Assembly: GCA_947000775.1 (NCBI GenBank)
Contig: CAMQGK010000565.1
Coordinates: 3,291,001 to 3,355,000 of the forward strand
Source of the DNA: Pterois miles
Lineage: Eukaryota > Chordata > Actinopteri > Perciformes > Scorpaenidae
Direction: 5' to 3'
Length of the DNA: 64,000 nt
Shown here: positions 21,950 to 34,344 of the stretch, piece after piece
Layout of the letters: every line of letters starts with the position of its first letter
Numbering within the stretch: the stretch's first letter is position 1
Made by a program: the position numbers and the translations under genes
Notes under the pieces: generated by a model
Database searches by the model: none
What the model was told of the DNA's origin: nothing
What the model saw: only the letters and a program-made list of their open reading frames with translations

Positions 21950-22695
21950 AACTGGATAAACAAGTGACGGTGCAGCTTTAAGGCTACATTGGCTTATTGA
22001 CTGCAGTTTACTTTTGCTGCTGGATGCTGGATATACCAGTATTACAACCAAACTCTTTTCTGGAGCGGTTCTGGACGATGCTTCAAGAAGCACTTCCGGG
22101 AGCCAAGCAATCGTCCCACTCCAAACAGCCACACTTTCCAAATGGGCACGCCCCTCGACAACACTACAAGCAGCAGTACCACGAGCCTTTCTGAACCATG
22201 GATGTATTAAGAGAACTGGATACAGCGTTGGAGGCGAGGCTCTGTTCATTCTTATGAAAGTTGCTCAGTGGTGCATGAAGTCAATGGATTAACTTCTGGG
22301 TCCGGAAAAGTACATGGATCTTCTGGGTCTTGTTGGGCCCTGGTGCACATGTCCGTTACGTACAGTAGCGTCCGTTTGGTCACGACTCGGTCACGAGGTC
22401 CCAACATCACGGCTTAAGCTGTCGCCACGGTCTGGGTCTCTGTAGACATAAACAGAGGAAAGTTTTACAACTTTTAGGACCAAATGATTTAAATAAGGGT
22501 TATTAGAGTGTTAATACTGGGGAGTTGATTCACCTAAAAAATAAAGATCCTCTGAGTTACAGACGTCTCTTTCTCAGTGTAAGTCTATGAGAAAAATCGT
22601 TTTGGGCCCAATGGCATCACATGACGGACACAGAAGTTGCAGTTGCAGTACCATCCTTTGGCCAATATGACCATGTTGGGATCAATGATCGGCAC
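21950..22695 (+). repeat. dispersed repeat, copy A
   Basis: The segment from about 22290 (GGTCCGGAAAAGTACATGGA) to 22695 (ACCATGTTGGGATCAATGA) matches, in inverse orientation, the segment at 33040-33430. Shared words include CTTACA/TGTAAG flanking GAGACGTCTG, TTGGGCCCAA, CATGTCCG and TTTTACAACTTTAGGAC-like text. The upstream part 21950-22290 is probably the same family. It has no protein-coding content. The class is unknown. Confidence 0.65.
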
Positions 22696-24621
22696 CCTTC
22701 CTGGGGTGTTGTGCTAAACAGGAATGCACCCCGATAGCCACACCCCAAACGGGCACCACTAGTAGTTTAAATAGATGGATAAATGGGTGCTTTGTCCAGT
22801 GATATGAAAATGTATCAGAGAGAGGCAGCGGTTTAGGCTGTTGCTGACGGTTGTTATATTTCTTTTTTCTTTGGCAAAACATGATGAACATGCCTGACTT
22901 GGTATTTAGTTAATGGTGGTATAAGTGCAGGAAATACTGACAAACAACTCGGTACTTGACTGGCAATTGCCAATATTTGTTATATGGCCCATTTATTTTA
23001 ATATAGTGCCCAATAACAACCCCAAATCTCTACATTTTCTTCCAGCTCTGTTCATATTTTGTAACTCAACACAGTTCAGACTCAGCAGAGAGGAATTCAG
23101 TGGACATGATAAAAGTAATGCACCGGGTCTTGTCGGTACAGTGGTGTTAAAACAGGAACAAGCTGCTTAGACATTAAAGCGAGTGTCATCTGGTTTTCAG
23201 CTTAACATGTTCTAGATTGAAGTTCATCCTCTCATACATCATCCATTGATGTTTGTTTTCCTAGATGGCATGGGACACTGCGTCACATGCGGCTGTATTT
23301 TCCATGGGTGACCCACCCTCAGTGCTTTTGAAGTTCAAGTTCATCACCAGGATCCTGAAAAGTTCATGTTCAAGTGCACAAAACATCACGATGTTCTTGC
23401 GGTCGTAAAATCCTCAGAGCATTTGAAGCGTGAGACACATTTATATGTGTGTGGACGTGGTTAAAAAGTATTTTAAAACATGTATATGTAATTAAGAAGT
23501 TAATACTTCTAGAAAGTTTTACACAATAATTCCATGTAAATTAATGTCATTAATATCAATGTCTCACTTTAAGGTCACAAGTATTAATATTAGTACAAAA
23601 TTAAAAATTTGGCATTTTATAAATAAAAAAATAACTTTGGGCAACATTATTTCTTATTTTTTTGCTTTTTAACTATTTCTTAATGTCAGGCATTCATTCA
23701 CAAACATGAAACATAACATACTTGCACAAACAATATACAATACATCTATATATAGATATGTCAGATTGTGCGCGGCGCCCATGTGTTGCTGTATATATTT
23801 GTATTCATGCGTGTTTGTGCTCCACCCACCGGGGTGCCATGCCCCGGTGCAGAGGTCTTTGTTGTGAGCGTGGAGCCGTGAGTCAGGCCTGTGGGAACAA
23901 GCCCAGCTTCTCTCCTCTCTCTCTCTCCCACGCTTCCACACTCATCCCATCCTGTGCACCTCTACTTCACCCCCGGTGATGGGGAGGTGGTGTGTAGTGA
24001 ACACCGCCGTGGAAAAACTCACACTCACATGTGTAAGGGTCATCAGACCCTGAGAAAAAAAAATGTGCATGTGATTGTATGTGTGTGTTTGCATGTGTGT
24101 GTGACTTTTTTTTCCCCCGTTGACTCATGGTGTTATTCTGGCTGCTGTTGTCTATTAGCAACCCTGCCTAACATGAAGTAGACTGACGTATTGTTGAAAA
24201 TGGATTCTATGTACATGGAGAATATGGGCTTAATGGGGAAAAAAAGCACCAAGAAATTCATAAGCTGTCCACATTTTCCATCTTATATTCACTGAATTGT
24301 GAATCTTCTCTGGACCTCTTCTGTGTATGTGTGTAAGCTTGTTTTGTTGCTGATGAGTAGTTGCATGTACAGATTATAGCAGGCCTATGAACGCAAATGA
24401 GTCTGCCAGATTTGAAAAACAGTGAAGTGCGAAGGAGTCAGACATTTACCTTTCCTGTCTGATCTTAAAAGCTAGGAATTTAAATGTGAAAACAGTACAC
24501 CTTTTTATTCTCAGTAAATTATTGTTATAATAAACACACAACACAATGTTGCATTTAACATTTTTTTTATAAAGTTTGATTCTCCTAAATTCCCTCTGCT
24601 TAAACAGCTGTAATTAAAACT
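22696..24621. other. non-coding stretch, nothing firmly recognised
   Basis: Includes a very AT-rich part at 23460-23670 and a short GT-rich part at 24061-24101. Frames at 23669-24181 overlap on both strands and have no domains. No RNA gene or clear repeat is seen. Confidence 0.45.
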
Positions 24622-24790
24622 TCATCCATCCATCCATCCATCTGCAACCGCTTATCCCATTAGGGGACGCAGGTGGGCTGGAGCCGATCCCAGCTGGCAT
24701 TGGGCGAAGGCGGGGTACACCCTGGATGCCAGTCCATCACAGGACACATAGAGACAGACAACCATTCACCCTCACATTCACACTTTCAAG
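24622..24790 (-). mobile_element. 5'-truncated SINE, same family as 11448-11850
   Basis: (CATC)n tail at 24622-24641, then CAACCGCTTATCCCATTAGG, GCTGGAGCCGATCCCAGCTG, GGCATTGGGCGAAGGCGGGG and ACATAGAGACAGACAACCAT, in the same order as the complete copy. The tRNA-like head is missing. No clear target duplication is seen. Confidence 0.85.
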
Positions 24791-25669
24791 CAACAACGAA
24801 CAATCTGTAACAGTGTCAATAGGGTGAGTGGCAACTGTGTAACCATGACGGATTCTCACGATGTCACAAGATAACGCTTGAGTTGCCATATCAAATGTCA
24901 CACAAAAATCCATTTTTTCAGGCTTCAAGTAATACGTTTGTGTTCAGATTGCCAGACCAAGGACCAATCAGCGTTCTGTGAGGAGCTACTATGAACTGCT
25001 ACGAAGTGCCGGTGTGGTTTAGGTGTGTGAGACCATAGTGTGAGACGACATAGAGAGGTGATTTTTGGTTCTAAACAACAGTTACCGTAGATGCTGCAAT
25101 AGTATGAGTTGTACCAGAAGGGGATTTTGTATTTCTTCTCTGAAATAAGAGCAAAGAACACTGAAGGCTGTGCTTTTAGCCTTCACTTAGTTTTGCATTC
25201 ATTAGTTTAACTGACAGATGGTTCATCCAGTCACCTGCCAAGTATTGTTTGAAACTGTTCAAAATGTACCATAAAATTAAACCTAAAGGAAACTGAACCC
25301 GATACACACCTAAAAACCACAAGTTGTGTTAATGGACAAGCCTAATATTTTAATATCTCTGTTGTCAACAACATATAAGTAAATGATCTGAAATACCAAA
25401 TATATGTGGTGACAAGGGATGCATGGTCTTAATAGCAATATAACATCACTCAGCAAGTGCTGAGATGGCCTTAACTATGGTTCGGCCTTGGCTATAGTTT
25501 TTATGTCACTAATACACAAAACATCTGCATCTTCTCAGAATTCTCATTTCTGAGTCACTGTCATTTTCTTTAGTTTTGTTTTTACATTTTGTAATCGATA
25601 GACCAGTGTCAAACTCAAGGTAACATGATCCAATGATCAAATTGTCCGTAAGTCAAAGGGTCTAAACCA
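24791..25669. other. non-coding stretch, nothing recognised
   Basis: AT-rich, single-copy-looking. Small minus-strand frames have no domain. Confidence 0.45.
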
Positions 25670-25935
25670 GCGTAGTACCCTGGCTCCCATGAAGTCTTGC
25701 CAGTGTCGTATTTTCCTCCCAGTCTCAATCTGGCAGTGCCCAGTGATCCCCGTCCAGTGGGTGCCATCTGGCTGGCTGTGCCCCAGTCAAAGAGCTCATT
25801 CGGGGGGTTAACTTAGCAGCAGCAGAGCGACGGGGGAGGGTGTGAGTGGCAGAGACAGGCAGTCAGACCAGACCCAGGCCAGGGGGCTTTGAAGCCCCTC
25901 ACCCTAGCCCACAGACAGGGGGTCTGGGCCAACCA

Positions 25936-25938
<3 letters not shown>
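25670..25938. other. candidate conserved non-coding block
   Basis: GC-rich complex sequence preceding a (GA)n tract, with CATTCGGGGGGTTAACTTAG near 25797. The frame starting at 25846 becomes an Arg-Glu repeat in the (GA)n and is rejected as coding. Confidence 0.2.

Positions 25939-25966
<28 letters not shown>
25939..25966. repeat. (GA)n microsatellite
   Basis: Fourteen perfect GA units. Confidence 0.95.
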
Positions 25967-25971
<5 letters not shown>

Positions 25972-26089
25972 AGAAGGGCCTTTATCAGCAAGCTTGAGTA
26001 CAATTGTGGTGTGCAGTGTGGGAGTTGGGGGAGTTAACTCTTTGTATAGATGAATGGATGAATAGGAGAAGAGGGCTGAAACACTAGCA

Positions 26090-26300
26090 TCTCCCCCTCC
26101 TTACTAACCCCCCCATGCTGGATCTCTGTATGTTTTAGGTCGGCCATCTCGGGGGCCCCAGGGCCCCTCTCCATGGACAGACCGACAGATACCATCAATT
26201 ACCAAGGCCAGCCCCTGGCCGCCATATGGCCGGTGGCTGTATAGGAAAGGATGCTGTTCACTTCGCAGCACCAGCTCTGCATATGCTGCAAGCCAGCTAG
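26090..26300. other. candidate conserved non-coding block
   Basis: Contains ATACCATCAATTACCAAGGC near 26189 and a GGCCGCCATATGGCCGG near-palindrome at 26217-26233. No repeat relatives in the window. The minus-strand frame 26104-26391 has no domain. Regulatory role is inference. Confidence 0.25.
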
Positions 26301-26691
26301 CAGAGGTGCCGTGTGTCTTTGTACATGTGTGTGTGTTATGTATGGCTCTGGCATAGGTTTGGCTAGTGTTACAGGCTGGCCTATGTGTCAAGGGGTCAGG
26401 ATTGTGTTACAGGATTGAGTTATACCTGTGTGTTTGTGTGCTTTTGAGAGATGTTGAAATTAAGTTGTAGACCTTAAAAGTGAAGACATTTTAGGAAAAT
26501 TTGGACATTTTAGTCCATCCTCACTGCTTCACAAATGGCTGTTTGAATGTTCAGACATGGTGTCATGGTTAAGATTAGAATTAGATTCTTGCATGTTTAG
26601 GGTAGAGTACACTGAAATTGAAGGACAAAATCCAATCCTTGTTAAGTCTAAACGTAATTCTAAAGTGCAGGCACAGCTAATATGACACCAT
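26301..26691. other. non-coding stretch, nothing recognised
   Basis: AT-rich, no gene or repeat recognised. Confidence 0.45.
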
Positions 26692-27612
26692 GGCCCTGTT
26701 CAGACCTGTCATTAACACTCATCTGGACTCACCAGAACAAAAACACCAACATGTCACTGTGAAACTACGAAGCTATATCATGATAAAGCGATTTTGTTGA
26801 GTTGCCACTTGATACAGTGTATATGCCCAGGGCTTTTATTGTGAAAGGTCAGAACAGAATGAGTGAAGCTGTTATGTGCCACTGTTGACAGTGTAGGAGT
26901 AATAGTGTTTGCAGATATTTTATTACCTTCATAAAGTGTAGGCACAACATAACCCTCTACTACATGAGCTGTTGTGGATCACCTCTCGGTGAGAAGGCTA
27001 ACACACACAAACACTGACACACACACTCACAGGCACACACATCAGTTGAGTAGGCGGCCCTTGATGTGACCATATGTGGTCCAGACCATCTCTGAATGTG
27101 GTCTGAGTGATCGGATCTCAGGCCCTATTCAGACCTGCATCCTGGGTGATCGGATCACAAGTGGACAGCTACAAGTACAGGTGTGAGCGCACTCAAAACA
27201 CATTGAGGACGCATTGAGGTCACATCGCTCGGACCGCATTCAGAGGTGGTTTGGGCCATATATGGTCACATCTTTTAGCAGTGTGGATGTGAATGTGTCC
27301 TGGGCCACATTAAGGATCGCCCACTCAATTGATGTTTTATTTTGATATTAATAAAATGTACCTAAATTCATGAATATGTAGGATATTACTACTGACATTC
27401 ATGTAATCTTACGTCACAATGTCTGCTGTTTTAGCCATGTGTTTACTACGTTTATTTACAGAGTGGTGAGACCTTATCACAAGTGGTCACTCAATACACA
27501 TGCAGAGATGTATTCTAATGTATGGTGTGAACAGAAGTACTTAGCGCTGTCCACTTTTGACCCGATTTGATCCAAGGACACATGTTAATGCCAGGTCTGA
27601 ACAGGGCATAAG
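26692..27612. mobile_element. composite of two related inverted-repeat elements
   Basis: CCCTGTTCAGACCTG (26696) and CCCTATTCAGACCTGC (27124) are two left ends of one family, and CCAGGTCTGAACAGGGC (27592-27608) is the matching right end. Internal words occur in both orientations: GACCATCTCTGAATGTGGTC (27085) against GACCGCATTCAGAGGTGGTT (27232). So part of one copy lies inverted beside another. No transposase is encoded. A short CA-rich stretch lies at 27001-27040. Confidence 0.65.
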
Positions 27613-28369
27613 TTGAGGGCTCACCATTGTACTTGCACAAAACCGTGCGCCATCTTCTTTGTGGTTGTGAGCACATTGGCCACAACAACGTGTGCATAAT
27701 TTGTGCGAGTTGTGCTCCTGTCTTTGGGCACATAAGCACACAGGCAGGTCACGTTTGAAGTGGATGAATATGCAGGAAAAGGTGCACATGATGTCTGTTA
27801 AAGCTTTCACACAGACTGCATGTCACCATTGTGCAGCGTGTGTTGTTTTTATCGGTCAATCATCAACACAGACCCGTACAGGTAGTGTGGCCTCAAACCG
27901 TGATGTTTCGACTTTTGAGAGGCACGCGCCTCTAGGTTAGGTTGTCCTTAGCAATTACATAATTGGTGCAATTGCATGGATTGTAGGTGCGCACAAGAGA
28001 TTGCATTGATCTGCACAAGAACCATGCTGTGGGCCTGAGCCAACACAGCTTCAAAAATTACAGTCTTTAACTGTGCACATTCCCTCTTTGTGTTTCCCAG
28101 GGACAGTGTTACCTTGCTGAACCCAGGGGTAGTCACATGTAGGTCTGCTAGGATGCACACACAACGCTGCAAGGACAAAGATTTGCCTAACTCAGACTGA
28201 AGAATCATCATTAGATCTGACTGAACTTAAGAATGCATTTTTGCAAAGAACTGTGGATTTTGTCCATGGTGTGGTCAGGTTAGGAAGACATGGCTTCAGG
28301 GCCAGTAAGAACAGGAATAACGACTACAGCAACCAGTAACACTTTATATGCACAAATGGGGACGTGAGT
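27613..28369. other. non-coding stretch, nothing recognised
   Basis: Small overlapping frames at 27515-28211 lack domains. No repeat is recognised with confidence. Confidence 0.45.
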
Positions 28370-28377
28370 GTCCTTTA

Positions 28378-28723
28378 TAGGGATGCTAATTTTTTTTTTT
28401 TTTTTTTAATGTGGCAGCAGTGAGTGTGGCTTTGTTGGTGGCATTTATAGCTGTGAATGTAGGTGTAGCAGACAGTGTGTGTACAGTTTACTTGTCGGTG
28501 AATGCTACGAAATGCTACGAGGCTACAAGCTACAGTTCTTGTATCTGCGCCGGCTCTCTCTTAAGATGGACCAGCTTTTCTCTTTAAAGTGATGAGCTGC
28601 TCTTCTGCATTTTTGTCAGCTTTTAAAATAAACTTTTTTTTACCGTTCTAACCAATAGTGTTAATTGGTTAAAATGCTTAATGTTGGTTAAATAGTTTAA
28701 ATAGTTAATTATCAACATCCCAA
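28378..28723 (+). mobile_element. hAT-like MITE with TAGGGATG ends
   Basis: Left end TAGGGATGCTAAT; right end ATTATCAACATCCCA. Flanking words GTCCTTTA (28370-28377) and ATCCTATA (28724-28731) agree at 6 of 8. The interior includes a 16-bp poly-T and GTTGGTTAAATAG/GTTAATTGGTTAA words. Non-coding. Confidence 0.65.
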
Positions 28724-29584
28724 ATCCTATAAGATGGTCAGGGCGAGAGGTTGGGAATGCATGTCAGCGTTGTAACAGAAGTCCAAGTCTGTGTGTTTGC
28801 GCAACTGTGATTCATGTCTCAGCTGCCAAAGCAATTATCTTCACCTGACAGCCAGTCAATACACATGATCGGACACCTTTGCACCAGACACTTGGAATTA
28901 GGGCTTGTTTTTGCAAAATAAAAGCACATACTGTAAAGAAGTCAAGCTGTCGTTCTGCTCTGCATTCCAACGTCTTGAAAAGGACAAATGCATTGTAATT
29001 TAATTAGATGTGTCTGTTTGAAATCAAGCTGCAAGTGGAAAAGAAATCCTACTCTTGTTGGTCCGCCTCCACTCACTACATGCCCATTAACAAAAAACAC
29101 ATTGCCTTATGTGGGTGAGAGAGGGAGGGAGGTTAAGCGAGAGAGATGTTTCTGTTTGATATATAATGTGAGAAAGAGCCAACAGCAAAACAAGGAAACA
29201 TCTGGGTGATTAATCTTTTGGAAGGGAGGAAAACAGGGAGGCAAATAGTACCAGCCAGAACAGGCACACACACACTTACACACATCAGCACACGCTCATA
29301 TGTGCACACACACATGCACGTACAAACAGCTGGGAGCCAGAGACAGTGATCCATGTGAGTCACGATCCTCATTAATATTATATCAAAGCCTCTTTGATTA
29401 AGGCTCTGGTTGCATTAGTTAGATGAAAAAATGAAAGGAAACTTTAACTATAACCAGTTTGTGCTCAAGTTTTTTTTTTTTTTTGTAATAGTAGGTTTTA
29501 GTCTTTAAGTCCCAAGTAGGTGTTGTTTTTCATTTTTTAAACCTCTAACCAAGGGGCTTTTACAGGGAACATATGCTCTTCTCA
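28724..29584. other. non-coding stretch, nothing recognised
   Basis: Contains short CA-rich runs (29263-29315) and a poly-T (29471-29484). Frames are artefacts of these and lack domains. Confidence 0.45.
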
Positions 29585-29814
29585 TTCATTCAGTAACACA
29601 CATTCACACTTAAGAAGCTGCCCAGTACAACCACAGCCGGTTTGCCACTGTGCTTTACTCCGCTGGAGCAGCTGCGGGCAAAGCACCTTGCCTAAAGGAG
29701 GGAAAGTGTTACTCATTCACTTTCCCCCACCCAAATTATGCCTTTGCTGGGATTTTAACCACAGACCTACTTATCACAAGCCAGCCTCTGTAACCTCTAG
29801 GCTACTGTTGTGTT
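29585..29814 (-). mobile_element. tRNA-derived SINE, degenerate, minus strand
   Basis: On the minus strand: head CAACAGTAGCCTAGAGGTTA (A-box-like), then a decayed B box within GGTCTGTGGTTAAAATCCCA (complement near 29747), then CCTTTAGGCAAGGTGCTTTG and GTGTGAATGTGTGTTACTGA at the tail. The order is that of a fish tRNA-SINE related to the one at 2890-3125. Weak B box suggests it is inactive. Confidence 0.7.
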
Positions 29815-30007
29815 ATGAAACACAGCACACAAAGTCAGAATAGCCTTTTGGTGGGATGGCGTGACTCTGGAAAATCAGCTTTTCTATGCTTTTGCCAATA
29901 TGTGTTGAGTATGTGTGTTCATTATTAATCCATTTAGTTACTGTGCATGCTTTGGGTGTTTTTAGTGCAGTGTGACCTTGACTTGCACCGTAACACTACG
30001 TTTTTAC

Positions 30008-30724
30008 TAGGGCTGGGACGATACACCTATCACCCGATACATACTATCATAATACTCAATATTTATTGTGATTTTCAGTGATTCTGCAAGTACTATGATT
30101 TGATATTATGATTTTTTGCAATTATTGTTAACTTTAGACAATGAAAACAAGTTGAATCATACTAGGGACTTTTACTTCAAACGTCAAATATATCAGTCAT
30201 TGTCAGGAATTATTATTTTTTTTTTTTCTAGTAAGTTACCCAGAAATCAAAGAAAAGACATTTCCCTCACAAATTAATGGTATTTTCTTTTTATTTTATA
30301 AGGGACAGGTAATGTCTTATACTTCTGCTATATATAATATAATACAATCAATCTTATTTCCATACGGTATATGTATCGAGCTCTGCTTTTTCTGCAATGT
30401 GTGAAACCCAAAGTGTGTCCATATTTTACTGTATGTGTAGTGTTTAACACTTTGGATTTAACATGTGAGGGTGCAGGTCGTGTCCATGTGGACGGTCTGT
30501 TGTTTTGTGCTTTGTCGTTTTGGCTCGTTGGTTTGTTATGGTAACAGATACAGAACAGGTATGATGTCACCTTATTCTGACTACAACAATAAAAGTGGTA
30601 AATTGCTTCTAACTCTGTCTAGACTCAAATAAAGCAAATAATTGATTTTGTCATTAAAAAATAAATGTCAAAATCGTAACAAAATTGCAATACATTTTTT
30701 TTTTTCATTTTTTCGCCATCCCTA
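30008..30724 (+). mobile_element. hAT-like element with TAGGGCTGGGACGA end
   Basis: Left end TAGGGCTGGGACGATACAC and right end TTTTCGCCATCCCTA form an imperfect inverted pair. The body is AT-rich with poly-T runs at 30220-30228 and 30695-30705. A clear 8-bp duplication could not be aligned. The minus-strand frame within it lacks a domain. Confidence 0.55.
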
Positions 30725-30749
30725 ATGCTTTAGGGGTATTTTAGTGCAC

Positions 30750-31375
30750 AGTTAACACATTCTCATTCCCATCTCGTGAAATCCCGCCGCTTGGTCAGTG
30801 CCCTTGGCTTTGGAGACTGACACACAGGGTACCCATCTTGTATCACTTTTGGGTGGACTGGGGACATTGTGTCAATATACGCTTGTGACAAGCATAGTGT
30901 CCTTTCAAAACAGACTTCTGTTTTCACAAGAAGTTAGGTTTAGGCACCATAGCCACTCAGGTAGGTTTAGGAAATGGTCGCGGTTGACATTACCTTTACT
31001 AGCTAGTGACTCATGGAGCTGACTATACTAACGCCTCACGTGACTCAAGGGACTGGCGATACCGTCGAGTCACATGACTAATGACTGACTAGTCTATGTT
31101 ACTTTTAGTTTCACACAGGACACGGACACCAGGCTCCTGGTTGAAAGTCTTGTGTTTGCTTAGCCTTCCACCACACCTCCCACCCTCCATGAATGGACTC
31201 ACACTATTAATACTACATCTACATAGTACGGCACTTGCTCCGACCTTCGAAAAGTTACCTTTGAGTTAATTCAGCCGGTTTGTCACATAGTGTTGCTAAA
31301 GATTGCCTCCATGCGTTGCTTTCCGATACTTAGGGGCACTGACCAAACGGTGGTATTTGATGAGTTAGGAGTGAA
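30750..31375. mobile_element. non-autonomous element with long degenerate inverted ends
   Basis: CTCGTGAAATCCCGCCGCTT followed by GGTCAGTGCCC (30773-30803) is answered in inverse orientation by GGGCACTGACC and AAACGGTGGTATTTGATGAG (31334-31364). GGTTTAGG words lie at 30936 and 30966. No coding content. Confidence 0.5.
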
Positions 31376-32224
31376 AAAGGGTTGGCACAGTATGAGCTTA
31401 GCTTGCACCGTAATACTAAAACTCAAAACATGAATCTACAATGCGTTCAGCATATGCTTGCATTAATGAGCCTATGTGCTAAAATTTTATTGCATTTCTT
31501 TACACCATTATGGTGCATACAGTTTATTGCAACACATAGGCAGCTGCAGTTGTGTGAGACTTCTTTTTCATTCCCTCAGCCTGCCTGGCTATGAATCCTC
31601 AAGGCAGGACAGGGCACTGCTGTTTACTTTAACCGAAGCTGACTTACAGTAAGAGTAACAGGCTGCAGCATAACAACCCAAGTGGGGATGAGTTGAAACT
31701 AGCACATTTTTTGGTGCCTCACAGACTGATGAGATGGACAGATAGACAGGGAACATCTGTTAAAACTGAGCATTCGTGCACTCAAAAGCACACTCATACA
31801 GTCAGCAGGGCCCCAACAAGGGGTCGGATCCTATTGTAGTCACTGCAGGTACCCTGTGATTGGCGTTCACGCTGACAACACATGTTCAGACCACACATAC
31901 AGTATACACCATTGGTGTTAAAGCTCCAAAGCACATCGCCCATCCCACGCACAGTTGGTGCTGTGGTACTGTGACAGCACATATTGGCTCAATCTGTTGA
32001 GGGAATTCATTGTATAACAGTTTGACATGTAAATCCCAGCCAATGTATCGCCGTTCATATCTGCAGCAGTTAGTAGCCTCTAAAAATATCAAGGGATTGT
32101 CAAATGTCAGTGCATTAATTGTGTCAGTTGTTATTTGCATACATTTGTGTGCCTCTTAAACGGTAATCACGATAAAGCTATATGATGCAAATCAGTTGTC
32201 AGTCATGGTGCTTTCACAACCCAA
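31376..32224. other. non-coding stretch, nothing recognised
   Basis: Single-copy-looking sequence; frames at 31382-32140 have no domains. Confidence 0.45.
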
Positions 32225-32450
32225 CAATTAGTCAGTTTTAACCAAACTCTAGTGCGGTTCGTTTTGGCAGTTGTGAGCACAGTAATCGTACTGTGGTACG
32301 GACCAAAACAACTTGGAAACGGTCTGAGACCACCTCACGCAAGCGGTCTCGGACCGTTTCCAAGCACACCAAAACGAATTGGCGTCTGTTGAGAAGGACA
32401 CAGGTAAATGACAGGTTAACATGAGTGGGAGAGGACTGACCTGGACTTCT
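32225..32450. mobile_element. small repeat with a strong hairpin
   Basis: Arms CTTGGAAACGGTCTGAGACC (32312-32331) and GGTCTCGGACCGTTTCCAAG (32345-32364) pair at 19 of 20 positions around a 13-nt loop. The outer words GCGGTTCGTTTTGG (32262) and CCAAAACGAATTGG (32369) form a second inverted pair. The nested symmetry is typical of a foldback MITE. The family is not named. Confidence 0.6.
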
Positions 32451-32924
32451 GTCAGAAGTTTGTTTGACATCTGGGCTGAAGGAAACATACAGAATATGTT
32501 AAATAAAATCCACAAATAGTGACGAGGAGAAGGGATTTGTGCTGACAGTAGAAGTGCTGCGTCTTAGACAGCAACATATCAAAGTCCATGATTCCCTGCA
32601 TAGAAGTGGCAGCTCCCAAGATGAAAAAAGATAAATTATTATTTTTGGCTGTTTTAATTTGTGCACCGTGAAACCAAACCAGACCACTACATAGAAAACA
32701 AACCAAAGGTATCAATTTCACACTGATTTGGACTAGCCAAACAGACTATGACTTCCACACTGTACTCAGCCTATCCACAGCTAGAAGTACTACAACCTGC
32801 CTTTTCCTGAGCAGGAGACAGACACAGACTGTCTTTCTGCCACCAGGTTATATAAGATCCACGCCAGCCTGATGATCTGGAGGCTCCCTCTCCCCTGGCA
32901 TCACCTTGAGTAGGCTGTTCTCAT
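32451..32924. other. non-coding stretch, nothing recognised
   Basis: The minus-strand frames at 32452-32721 have no domain. No repeat recognised. Confidence 0.45.
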
Positions 32925-33430
32925 AAACTGTTCGTAGCTATACCTACAAAAAGTAATTGACTGTAATTTGTATATATCCCACAAAATCAGTTTGTATGTA
33001 ATCCACATAATTGCACACTTTTTTGGGGTTCTTCCTCATCCAATGAGAAGGTCGTACTGTGTACTGAGCTCTGGTTGTTGATCCCAACATGGTTGCAGTG
33101 GTCAACGGTGGTACTGTAACTTCTATGTTCATCATGTGATGCCGTTGGGCCCAAAATAACTTTTTCTCATAGACTTACATTCAGAAAGAGACGTCTGTAA
33201 ATTTTTATTTTTTGTGGTAAACCAACTTCCCGGTATGAGCACTCTAATAGCTCTTATTTTAATCATTTGTCCTAAAGTTGTAAAACACACTAATAGCTGA
33301 GTTATTTTCTTTCTTTATGTCTAGGGAGACCCAGGCCATGACGACAGCCAGTCATGTGACCGAGCAGACGCTACTGTGCATATCGGACATGCGCACTAGG
33401 GTCCAGTAAGACCTGGAAGAGATTAGGCAG
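32925..33430 (-). repeat. dispersed repeat, copy B (inverse of 22290-22695)
   Basis: In inverse orientation it shares with copy A the words around TTGGGCCCAA, CATCACATGATG, CATAGACTTACATT, GAGACGTCTG and GGACATGCGCACTAGGGTCC. Its first part (GCTATACCTACAAAAAGTAA near 32938 and TTTGTATGTAATCCACATAA near 32990) is shared with a fragment at 36098-36175 but is missing from copy A. Confidence 0.7.
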
Positions 33431-33853
33431 ACAGAGGGTGAAAACAGGTATATTCAGACAGACAGTATGAGACAATGTTTTCTGAACATTTTCTAGTAGG
33501 AACCCTTAATAGTATTAACCTGGAAATGAGCGCGTCCCTTTTAAATTAAATTCCTTTCTTTTAGTTAATCCCACATGTGTGATTCCCTTATTTGCTTTTG
33601 GTCTCAGAGCCAAAACATTGCCATGTGTTTGTCAAAGAAGACTATATAAAAAACTGATTTAAGTCCTCTACCATTGATTGACAGTAAGATCAGTTTTCTT
33701 TCCTAACACGCACACTCATTGCTCTGTTAGTGGTGGCGGATGGCCAGTGTGAAGTCCCGGCCGCGGCCCCATTGTACTGGGGTTTTCCACTCAGACACAC
33801 TGGCATTGGAGGGCCCCGTCAGCCTCATGTGAACCCTCCTACAAAACCAGAAT
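33431..33853. other. candidate conserved non-coding block before a microsatellite
   Basis: The part at 33720-33840 is complex and GC-rich (CCCCATTGTACTGGGGTTTT near 33768, which contains a CCCCA..TGGGG inverted pair). The remainder is AT-rich and unremarkable. No gene is supported. Confidence 0.2.
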
Positions 33854-33883
33854 GCACACACACACACACACACAGACACAGAC
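33854..33883. repeat. short (CA)n microsatellite
   Basis: CA run with a GA interruption. Confidence 0.9.
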
Positions 33884-34135
33884 ATACGTTGACGCACAAA
33901 AACACATGCACTACACAATGCACTACAGAGGTTTACACAAAGTATAATTAGAAAAAGCACCTAACAAAACACATGCACAGAGGCAGGAAGTGCAGCCCAG
34001 TGGCTCTTGGCTACCAGTTCAAAGCTCTCCTGTTCGTCATGAGACCAGATCCTTTATGAATGTCCTCTCTCCAATTCAGTGGATTTAGAGTGACAGACCG
34101 GCTGCCCAGTCCAGTGGAAGGGGCATCTGTAGTCC

Positions 34136-34240
<105 letters not shown>

Positions 34241-34344
34241 GCTTAATCCAGGATGTGCCTCCTCTCCAAGGAGTAGTGCTCAAAAAGGAAGGAGCATGGT
34301 AATAGTTTTCTCAGGTCTTGAATCTAAATATTATATAATATTGA

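Noticed and set aside
25846..26037. Arg-Glu repeat protein frame
   Set aside because: Translation of the (GA)n microsatellite.
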